A stretch of DNA of 64,000 nt from Myxocyprinus asiaticus (Eukaryota; Chordata; Actinopteri; Cypriniformes; Catostomidae): contig NC_059348.1 in the NCBI RefSeq assembly GCF_019703515.2, forward strand, positions 25,352,156 to 25,416,155, read 5' to 3'. The notes below the pieces were generated by a model. It saw only the letters and a program-made list of their open reading frames with translations, was not told the DNA's origin and made no database searches. The number at the start of each line of letters is the position of its first letter. The stretch's first letter is position 1. This document shows positions 13,401-25,100 of the stretch, in pieces. The position numbers were made by a program, and so were the translations under genes.

Positions 13401-16400
13401 ATGGTGTTCAATATGATAAGATTCTACATAAGGTGCTGGCAACCTTTTTGACAAAGTGTCATTTTTAATTTTCTTTGTTAATGGCTGTGCCGATCCCTCA
13501 CCAGCAGCCCCCAACCCAACTTGTGAAAATGCTTGTGAAAATTGAATTGTTTATTTTTCCTTACAAATGATATTATGCCATAGGTTGCCGACCCCTGTTC
13601 TCTATGATACACTCAGTGTACAGAATTTCATGCAGTGAGATCCTGAGACCTGTGTGCGAGCCTTCAAGCGCTTGACGTCATCCTCAAGGAGTTTCTTCTC
13701 AGCCTGTAACATGCCGCTCTTCTCGCTCAGCTCAGAGTTGGAGTCCTGCAGGGGTTTGATGTCTGCTTCCAGCTTGCGTATCTACAGCCAACGCATGACA
13801 ATCAAGGTCATACTTGCATGTTTAATTTTTAATTATAAAACATATCTAAAATCTTGGATGAGATCAAATTAGTTGTAATATAGTTGATATACACCCACCT
13901 GTGGCCACATTTCAATTGTGGCCACAATACATCAATGTTGCTTAAAAACTGTCAACAGCCTGACTATATTACTTGGAAAAATTATTCATTAAGATTATGT
14001 AATAATTTACTGAACATTAGTGTTGCAGTTTTATAAAAGCAATAGTTCAATCAAGGCTGGGCATTATTGTGATTTTACAGTTAGGCAGCAATGCACAATG
14101 TGCTTTTCAGATCTTGCCTTGGCCTGAGTCTGCTGTAGTTCATGCTCCAGTCTGTTCTTCTCATTCTTCAGCATCTTGTTGGTCTCAGTCAGAGCACTTA
14201 TACTCTCCATTCGCTTTATCATGTCTTCCTGCTGTGCCATGGTCTTTGCCGTCACCTGTACAGCAACATGTTAACAGATTTCAACATATGACATTTAAAA
14301 AAATATATATCATGTTACGCATCTCTTACTGGCTTGAAAGCTAGTGAAAAGGTATGAATGCATGTTAGGACCTGTAGTTTCTCTCTCTCTGCTGTCAGAC
14401 TGTCCTGTAGTTCCTTCATCTCTCCCTCCAGGTACTCCATGCGCTGTTTATAGCGCAGGGTCTCCACCTGTGCCACCTCCAGCCGGGTCTCAGCTATCTC
14501 TTTCTCCCGACGAACAAACCTGTGGTGAATGGGAGGCCACAACATCAGCAACCTTGTGTGTATAGTAGTGCAAGAAAGTTTAAAAGTGTCATATCATGAG
14601 AAATGAAATTTTCCTTGATAAAGTTGAAAACACAGGCTAAGTTTGGAATAATTATTTCTGCACTATATCGATTTGGGCCAGACCTATTAACTGAGGACCA
14701 AAGTCCGGTTGAAAATGGTTATTTAAAAATAAAACTGTTTTTGGTGCAAAAATTTTACTTACATAAGTGGGAAAAAATGTATGACATGACCTCTTTAGGC
14801 AAGTCAAGTTCTGTTTCATTTTTCCTGACCGCCAGAGGCGGTGCTTAAGCACTAGTGGATTATTGCAGTGCCAGCCAGTTAGGTCAAGAGAATATACTAA
14901 CAAAGTCACGTGGTGACGTAGGCAGAGCTCCGAGGATGATAAGCCACAGTAGCTCAGCATTCAGTCTCTTTTGCTTTCTCGCCAATATAGACAGGTAACT
15001 GATTTTCATCTTTTTGCCGTCAAGTGCAGCTTACTAAGGCAGCGAAGCTTCATCCTCTCAAGCCGTGACAGTGCTTTAAATTTGTGGGGCCGTATCTACT
15101 GTTGTGAATTTTTACATCAGTTTGGTAATTTTTTGTAATTTGTATGGGATTGTTTCGTGTGTCGGTAACACTCTGAACCTCACGGTTCTATCCGGTGGTT
15201 GGTGATTCTGTTTACCACTGTGAAAAGTTACGGTTCTCTGCTAGCTGAATTATTTCTCTGTTGATTGTTGAATTCTTAAAGCAAGAATCAGGGTGGCAAT
15301 AAGTCCCTCAGTTCCTTACTTCTCACTCGCAAAATTCTCACCTGGTCGCTCCCCCAGCTTGCATCGTTGAGGGTGGTTCACATTACGGGGTCAAGCAATC
15401 AGGTAACGGATGCTCTCTCCAGATATCTTCTACATCCGGGGGAATGGAGGCTTCACCCGGATGTAGTGCAGAGCATCAGGCAGTGGTTTGGGAAAGCAGA
15501 AGTAGATCTTTTTGCTCAACCCCATTAGAGCCTTTGCAGAATAGTGACCTTAAATGGATATCCTTGAAAACTGCTTTTCTGTTGGCTATCACTTCAACGA
15601 AGTGAGTTGGAGGGTTGCATGCATTGTCTGTTAGTGTGTTATGCATGCGTTGGTTGCTGGATGGATTCGGAGTTATCCTTCGGCCCAACCCATCTTTTCT
15701 TCCAAATGTTATTTGTCCTCGGTTTGTAAATCAGTCTCTAGATCTGGCTGCATTTCAGCGTTCATTTCAGTCTGATGATCTATGGGCTCACCCTTTGTGT
15801 CCTGTGCGAGCCTTGAGGTGTTATGTGGATGCTGCCCACCTTAGATTTGATATGGTGGTGTGTGGAAGAGTGCTGCTCTGTCAAAGCAAAGATTGTCGAA
15901 CTGGACTGTAGAAGTGATTACTTTGGCATACAAGAAAGCCCAAAAGCCTCTACCTAGAGTTATCTCTTGTCATTCTACCAGGGCTGTTTCAACATCTTGG
16001 GTTGCCTTCAGAAGAGTTTCCATGGAAGATATACTGTATGTGCTGCTGCTCCCAGGGATTCTCCATGCACCTTTGCACGGATTTACAAAGTCAATGTTGC
16101 TGCCCCCCATGCCGAGTTCAGCAGTTCTTCGGAAGCAGCCTTTACTAATTTTCAGGTGAGTTGCATTCCTCATGACTATTTTGGAACGAGTCATTCACTT
16201 GTGCTTAAGAACCACCTCTGGCGGTCAGGAGGAATGAAACAGAACACCAGTTACGCATATAACTGTGATTCTGTGAATTCCAGAAGACCGCCAAAGTTCT
16301 TGGTCACTCGGAATGCGCGTGAAAGGCGTACTGAGACTGAATGCTGAGCTTCTGTGGCTTGTCATCCTCAGAGCTCCGCCTACGTCACCACATGACTTTG

Positions 16401-19111
16401 TTAGTATATTCTCTCGACCTATCGGGCTGGCACTGCGATAATCCACCAGTGCTTAAGCACCACCACTGGTGGTCATCCGGAATTCATAGAACCACGGTTA
16501 CATGTGTAACTAGTGTTTATTGATATTGCACATTTCATCCAAAGTGGTGATTCAAAGTGCTTTACATCAAAATGAAACAGAAAATAAAAGATACTTAAAA
16601 GTCCATTTTAAAATCACTTAAGAACAAGAAATAAAAATAAGAAAAATAAAAAGTCATAATGTTACAACGAGTTCGGGGCACGTTAAAGGCACGTAATGCC
16701 ACCACTTCAGCAGTCTTTTCTAATACTTGAGGTTTTGATGTCTAAAGAGGCTATATATTTGATACAGAGGTACTGGGAGAGGTTTTCACCTGAGAATCTC
16801 CAGGATCTGCTCATGAGACTTGCCCTCCTCATTCAGAGAGATGTTCAAACTGCACTCTCTGTCTGCCTGCTGCTGAACAGAGGTTATCATCTTGTTGTTC
16901 AGGTTCTCCATTTGCTCATGAAGCATGCTGTTCTGTTTCTGCAGCTCCTCGGCTCTCTTCTGCTCATTAGACAACTCCTCCTGAGAGAAGAAATGTAGAG
17001 AAAGTCAACTGAGTAAAAGCCCCGGAAAGACAGACAGAAGGATGTTATACTAAGCAAGCCCTCAATTTACCAGTCTACCAAACATTATGATTAAGCATGA
17101 GGTTAAATAGATTCAAGATTAAATACAGCATTTTTTATATGATCCAGGGCTCTACAACATCAATCTGAATTAGGATCTCACCTTTAGTCTCTTTTCCTGC
17201 TGTTCCCAGTCTGTGCGGACCTGACGAAGCTCAGCCTCAGCTTTCTGAGCCTTCTCCTCCAGGTGCTTTAGGTTCTGTGCTGACAGCTGCCCCTGCTTCT
17301 TGGCGGCCTGGAGGGCTTCCACATCCGCAGCGTGCAGCATGAGCTCTCGCTCATACTTATTCTGAGCCTCTGATGCCAGCTTAGCCTGGGGCCCAAGATA
17401 AAATGCATACAGTAAATGATTTAAACTATCAGCTGATTGTTTTGTCATGTGGATGACTGTGACGAAATTATTGTTTAGCTGATGTAGTGTCAGGCCCACT
17501 TGTAGTTTGCTGTCCTGTGTGGCTCTCTGCTCTTGGGTCACCGCAGCTGCAGCTCTCTGTAGGGCATCCTGCAGCTCCGTCTGCATGTCTGTCACGCTCC
17601 TCTTCAGTTCCTTCACCTGTCATGCAGTCAAAACAAGGGAATTTAATCATTAGGGCTTTGCTATTAAGAATAGATATTAAGGACATAATGGAGGTGCCAT
17701 CTGGGAATGTTCCATACACGTTCTTCAACACTCTCCACAGCTTTCAACTTCTCCTCCTGGAGCTCCAGCTTTTCCTTCTCTGCTTCTGCCAGTCGGGCCT
17801 CCAGCTGCTGGTTTAACGCCTGCACAGCCTTCAGCTGGCTGTCAGTGAAGGAGCGTGCCTGCTCAGCCAACTGGAGGTGAAAAGGAGGGAAATTTTTAGA
17901 ACTGTGACTAGAAGGGTAAAGTTTACACTACATGATAATTCTGTTAAAAAATGATTAGATCAGCCAAAGAATTAAAAAAAGAATTAGTTCAGCCAAAATT
18001 GAAAATTCTCTCATCATTTACTCACCTTCTTCATCCCAGATGTGCATGACTTTCTTTAACAAACACAATGATTTTTAGAAGAATATTACAGCTCTGTAGG
18101 TCCATACAATGCAAGTAAATGGTGACCAAAATGTAACTCCTTGTTCACTATAAATCTCGACATCTGCAGTCTCCTTGGCGATCATGATTTCAAGCTCGAT
18201 TACACATCCTAGCACCATTTAGCGCTTTGTGCACACGTCAAGCACTAGGAAGTGTAAATGAGCTTGAAATCATGATCGCCAAGGAGACTGCAGATGTCAA
18301 GTTTTATAGTGAAAAAAGGAACTACATTTTGGTTTGTTCTCAGACAAAACTGTCTGGATTGCTTCAGAAGACATGGATTAAACCACTGGAGTCGTATAGA
18401 TTACTTTTATGCTGCATTTGTGTGCTTTTTGGAGCTTCAAAGTTTTGGTCACCCTTTAACTTGCATTGTGAGGATGTATAGAGCTGAGATACTCTTCTAA
18501 ATATCTTTGTTTGTGTTCTGCTGAAGAAAGTAAGTCATACACAACTGGAATGGCATGAGGGTGAGTAAATGATGAAAGAATTGGGTGAAATATTCCTTTA
18601 AGGCAAAACACAGAAGAGCAACTACAAGTCTTTAAGGCCACATCCACACTATTAAGGGGGCTTTCACACTGGGCACGTTTGCTGTGGTTCGATTCCGAGT
18701 GCGACTGTTCCCGGTGCTCCCTGCAGCGTTGGTCTTGTTTCACACTCACTTGATTCTATCGAACCCCGGTCCATTTGCGTTCATCTTACGTCATCACAAA
18801 CATGCATGGAGAACATAACGCGACTCATCATACTTTTGTTTTTTTGTTATTTTGGTGCCATTATGCACAGCAAAGTGAACGACAACTGCGTATATGTACG
18901 GTTCATGGTGTAACTCATCAGATGTCCAGGGGAAGGTGGCTTGCTGCTGCTCACAAACAGCATTTTTGGAGGAGACGGCTGATTGCAAGGAATTCATTTG
19001 CATCTTTGTTTACACTGCACGCTTATGCTCGTGTCCAAGGTGAAGTTATCGCCACTGTCATCTCCTATTATACCCTGTATTTATAACCTATAATAGTATT
19101 TATAAGGTGGA

Positions 19112-19142
<31 letters not shown>

Positions 19143-22100
19143 TATTTATAGTGTTGTATGTCATTGTGGTGTCATAACTTTTTTTGGGACTTTCAGGAAT
19201 GTGTGGATCCTCGTGTGTTGTCGAAACTAATGATGTCGTCATCGGCTAAAACGCATGCGCAGGTTACTTTACTTCCTGAAAGAGTGCGCACCCAAGTCCG
19301 AGTTGTTTTCAAATTCACGTGAATCGCGCTACAGTTCCATTGCAACCGAACTCAGACCACCTCCTACAGGTAGTCTCGGGTTTGGTACCGCGGTGCGCTC
19401 CCCGGTCCGTATGACAGCTTTCACATTACCAATTTTTCATGCGAACCGTGCTCTGTTTCGAACTAAACTGCCAGTGTGAAAGCACCCTAAGTTTTCATTT
19501 GAAATCGCATTAATTTTGCCCCATGAATGCCGTTTTCCTCCACAAAAACAGAGACTTTCGAAAACTCTCTTCATTTTCCTGGTTATCCTGGTTTTAATTT
19601 TATTCATAAGTACACATTATTTATCTTCATAATCTCTCATCAAAACATAACTTGCGCCGCCTCTGCAATAACTTTTCTTTTCGGCTGACATCCCCAATAC
19701 TTCTTGAAAACACTTCCGTCCAACCTGTCCTGGAGTTGTCGCCCCCACCCCCACCAACACTAAACATTTTGGATGTCTCCTTAATCAAACACACCTGATT
19801 GAACTCATCAGCTTGTTAGTGGAGACTCCAAGACTTTAACTGGGTGTCAGAAAAGGGAGACATACAAAATGTGCAGTGTTGGGGGGCCTACAGGACCGGA
19901 TTGATAAAATCAAGTCCCACACTAAATTTGATTCTTATTGAATATCCTGTTTCACTTAGAAAGTATCAAATTACAACAGTAAAATGGGTTTAGAATGCAG
20001 TTTCATGTTGACTCTTAAGACACCAGGACAGTTTAGTCTTTGCAGTTAAAAGAGTAAAATGTTCAGGGGCGGCAAACTGGTTGAAGGTCATCATTACCTG
20101 TTTCTCTTTGTTTACGGACTCCTCCAAGCTGACCACCATGGATCTGTACTGCTCAACATTGGTGGTGGTGTTTTTCAGATGCTCCTTCAGGTCAGAGTTC
20201 TGTTCTTCAGCCTGCTGTAGACGCGCACGGAGCTCATCAACCTCCAGCTGAGGAACGCCAGGAGCTTTGACAGAAAACAACAGGAGCAAAATGTTCTTAA
20301 GCAGTACTGGAAAGGATTTGACACTCACAATATAAACATGCTCTCCATCAAATCCATTGTACCCTCTCAATTGTATGGTTACCTCTAGGTAATGTCCTGA
20401 CAGGCTGTTTAGGTGTTGTGTTCTGGTTGTCATTGTTGTTCAGTTGCTGTCTCAGGGAGGTGACCTGCTGTTCAGCAGTTCTTAGCAGATCCTTAGTCTT
20501 CTGATGTAGTGCTGTCTGTGCCTCCAACTGCTTCTTAGCCTCCAGAAGCTGAGTCTAGCCAATAGAAATGAGACAACTTATTCAAGTCGTTAAACTGAAC
20601 TGTAGTAAAGTAAAAGTTGACAGTTCTACTTTGCCTTTGCAAACAAGAGTGAATCTAAAGGTATAGTTCACCCATGCAAAATCTTGATAATCATGATAAT
20701 CTTGATGGAGCAGGATGTTATAGCCTATAGGTAACAAACATAACATCCTGCTCCATAGGTGGCATTTTTTATTTAAGAGCTGCATCGGAGGGGAAAGATT
20801 ATCAGTGAAAAGTGACTTAAACTTTGGTTTATTCATCACAAAAAGCTATTGTATGGCTTCAGAGGATTTGGAAAACAGCACATATGTCACATGGACTACT
20901 TCCACTGTTCTTTCTACTTCTAGTGCTTTTTGTTATTTTTGGAGCTTAACAGCCCATTGTCACTATTTAATGGAAAATTTCCATGTGAAGATTGTTTAAA
21001 AGTTTTTGTGAGCGTATTACATAGAAAATAACAGAATACAGGTTTGGAACAATATGAGGGTGAATAAACAGTAACAGAATTAAAATTTTTGAGTGTAACA
21101 TTCCTTGAAAAAAAAAAAAAAAGATGATAATGTTTGTATCAGCTTACATCTTGCTTGCGCTCCAGTGTGTGTCTTTGTTCCACCTCCTGTTCCAGTTTCT
21201 TCTTTAACTGGATGATCTCTTGCTCCAGCCGCTGGATCTGATTACTGTAGCGCTGCTTTGTCTCCGTCTCAGAGCGCTCCATAGTGAGCTGTGTCAGAGG
21301 AAATTATTTTTTAAAAAAGGCCATGGAGAAGAGTGTTTTGACAAAGTTGGCATAAGTACACAAGCTGCACCTGAATGGATTTGATGTTGGTGAGCAGGAG
21401 GTTCTGCCCCCTCTGCTCTGTCAGTATGGACTCTTTCTCCTGTGCCAGTCTGTTCTCCACCTGCTTCAAAATGTCTCGTTCCTTACGCATGTTCTCAACG
21501 CGCAACTGCCAAAAGAAAACAACATTTTAGAATCATCTAACATCAATCTGAAGTAGAAGTTAGGGCTTCAATGTGTTTAACTCTGTTTTTTTAAAACATG
21601 TTTATTCTGTTCTGTAGCGATTACTAAAGACTAGTCAGAACCTTTGCAAGCACACCAGCTGGTGTCAGCATTCAATATACACACCACATAAATAGGGATG
21701 TGCCAGTGTGGTCGGCTAATTGACTAGTCATAAACCAAGTCAATTAGTGGGGTCGACTACTAACATTAATATTTAAATTGGAGATGGTTTTAATAAGAGA
21801 TGAAATTTTCAAATGAATTTTGACACTACTTCACTGAGAGCGTTTCTGCGTGATGATAACTTGCTGCACTTAGCAGTGAAGCAGCCATATCACCCTGTAG
21901 CTCTAGACTGGTTGCCCACTGAAGCTACGCAGGGTTGAGGCTGGTCAGTATCTGGATGGGAGATCTCCTGGGGAAAACTAAGGTTGCTGCAGGAAGAGGT
22001 GTTATTGAGGCCGGCAAGAGGTTCTCACCCAGCGGTCTGTCAACCCAGTACAGTGGCATGGACACTATACTGTAAAAGGCACTGTCTTTAGGATGAGACG

Positions 22101-25100
22101 TTAAACTGAGGACCTGGATCTCTGTGGTCCAAATTCCCCCCTTTGGCCCTTTTCAATCATGATCTCCTAATAAATCCCCATTCATGAATTGGCTTTTTCA
22201 CTCTCCTCTTCAGCAACAGCTGGTGTGTGGTGCGCATTCTGGCACACTATGGCTGCCGGCATACTATCCAGGTGGATGCTGCACCTTGGCGGTGGTTGAG
22301 GAGAACCCACTACTCACTATGTAAAGCACTTTGAGTGTAGTGTCAGAAAAGCACTATATAAGTGTAACGTTCAATCATTCGTTCACCGCTGCCGTTTCAG
22401 CCAAAAAAGCGCCACATCAACAATACATTACAAGTGGATCACTGTCGGACATTAAATCCTCGGGTGTGAGTAATGTTCCTGTATTTGTGAGGTGCTGTGG
22501 GGAGATTAAAGTCTTTTGCTGATTCTGCCTGACACTGCTTAAACAAATAGTTGCAGTAAAACAGTTTTATATTGCTGGATATCGTGAACTAGATGTTGTG
22601 TGCCAGCAATATTAAAAACAGTTATTAGTTTTTGAATGTGCAGCGATAATCGCCCCGAAGCACTCCAATTACAATGAAGCGCGTCCTTCTTCCTTCAGTT
22701 TTGCACATCCCTAACACAAACACAAAAATAGAATGTGTTTTGTATGCAAGTGAGACAAGAGTGCCCTTGCAGAAATCTACCTCTCTCCAGAGTCTTTAAA
22801 CATGCATTGCACATATTTTACTAGAAGATTCCTTTCTTTAAAGATTAGAATGCTTTGACTACAAATTTTTTTTTGGATAAATCGTGATTGGATATTTTAA
22901 TTGATTGACAGCCATACAGTACATGGCAGTGGATGTTCCTGTAGCTCAACTTGTACAGCATGGCACCAGCAACACCAAGATCATGGGTTCGATTCCCAGG
23001 AAACACTGATAAAATGTATACACAATGCACATTTGTTAAAAAGCATCTGCATGTGGATACAACTTATGGAGCTTTCTTTTACCTCAGCCATGGATAGTTT
23101 CTCATTGGCCTCCCTCAGGTCTTGAGTTATTGTGTGTATGATCTGCTCGTGTCTCTGATGTGTGGCCGTCATCTTCTGATTCTTCTCACGCAGGGCTTCA
23201 ATCTCTCGCCGGTAGCCATTCACATTCCCCTGAATCATCTCATACCTGCAAAGGACAATGAAAATTAGATCAAGATAAAGCTACACACAACAGACTAAAT
23301 ATGTGTAGTGTATTATGGCTGGATTATTTAGATTGACCTTGGACAATTAGAAAAATTATGCATAACTGTTTCATGTCAAAGTGAAGTAAACTGATTAAAA
23401 TGCTGCCAACAACCATGACTGCATGCAGTCTGAGATATTACAGGTAAGGTGTGCTAACCTTTTTAATGCAAACTCCAGCTGAGAGGAAAGTTTGGCCTTT
23501 TGTGAGAGCAGGTCAGACACTTGACCACGGAGCCTCTCAATTTGCTCATTCAGAAGCTTGTCGTTTTCAGCCTTTTCTTTTTTATATGTTGTAAAGGCGT
23601 CATTGAGCTATTTGGGGAAAAAAAGAGGTCAAGTGTGTAATTTTTCAAAGCTAAACTATTTGTAATGGCTTACAGTTTGTATCTACTTTATATAGCCTTT
23701 TAACCTGTTTAAGTGCCGCTTTAGCCTGTGTAGCCTGGACAGATTCTGCGGCTGCAGCCCTCAGTGGTGTATATCTGGTAGGCATGGGTCCTGGCCTGCT
23801 GGGAGTGGAGGACTGAGATACAGCACCCTCTGAACCTGAGCACAGACACCAGAAAAAGAAGGAGTAACTCTTAAAATAACACGAATGAGAAGCCAATAAA
23901 GATCTAGAGAGAAAATTCTCACCCTGTGGAGGAAGCTCGACTCCGGCTGTCTGCAGCAGGATACGGTACATGTCTCTTTGGCGGACTGCAGAGTCTGCAA
24001 GCTGTTTCTGGTGGTTTCTCTGTTCCTTGATCTGCTCCAGCTCCTTCTGAACCTTCTCTATACTCTGTTCCAGCTCAGTTTGCCTAAGAGAGCAGAGAAT
24101 GATTATTTTACAGTTCTTCAGAGACTTCTTTAAAGTTCTATGCTTGTCTGCTAGCCAGATGGATAAAACTTTAAAGCCCTGTCTCTCAAAACAAGTCTGA
24201 GGCCAGATAGAACCTTATAACTCTAGGCCATCATACATGCATTTTTGCTGTGGTCTAAATGCTATAGCCAATGAGACTTAAGTAAGGTTGTTGAGTAGTC
24301 AGTACCTGGCAGTCTTGGCCTGGTTCTGATCTTGCTCCCTCTGCTCCTCCAGGTCTCTGATCTGGGCCAGAAGGTTCTGGTTCTGCTGCTGGAGCTCTTG
24401 GACACTGCGGAAGGCCACCTGCCGTGATCCCTGCACTTCAGAGCTGCTGCTGACCGCCGAGCTCACGTCATCCCGCACCACCTGATTACCACGAGACTCC
24501 TCCAGCTCCACCAACAGTACCCGAACCTGAAACATGCAAAGGAAGAAAAAAAATTGAAAAATGCATTAAAGGAACAGTTCACCCAAAAATAGAACCAATG
24601 CAGCATTTTCTTTTTTTTTTATTTAATCTTTTTTTTTTCTTTCCTTTTCTCACAATTTGGAATGCCCAATTCCCACTATTTAGTAGGTCCTCGTGGTGGC
24701 GCGGTTACTCACCTCACTCCGGGTGGCGGAGGACAAGTCTCAGTTGCCTCCGCTTCTAAAACAGTCAATCCACGCATTTTATCACATGGCTCGTTGTGCA
24801 TGACACTGCGGAGACTCCCAGCATGTGGAGGCTCTTGCTACTGTCCCCGATCCACGCACAATTTACCACGTGCCCCATTGAGCGCAAGAACCACTAATCG
24901 CGACCACGAGGAGGTTACCCCATGTGACTCTACCCTCCATAGCAACCGGGCCAATTTGGTTGCTTAGGAGACCTGGCTGGAGTCACTCAGCACACCCTGG
25001 ATTTCGAACTCGCGACTCTAAGGGAGGTAGTCAGCGTCAATTCTCGCTGAGCTACCCAGGCCCCGCAAATGCAGCATTTTCAGTGAATTAACTCAAATGT

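Noticed and set aside
15500..16200. Phage or bacterial-type integrase
   Set aside because: The tyrosine recombinase follows RNase H sequence with inverted repeats, which fits a DIRS retroelement rather than a prokaryotic integrase.
21886..22000. Possible 5S rRNA gene
   Set aside because: Only the 3' two-thirds resembles 5S, it is diverged, no T-run terminator follows, and it continues into a SINE body with a LINE-like tail.
22927..23000. Possible tRNA gene
   Set aside because: A and B boxes are present, but it is followed by a SINE body and tail and has mismatched stems; the element also recurs as a fragment at 7288-7353.
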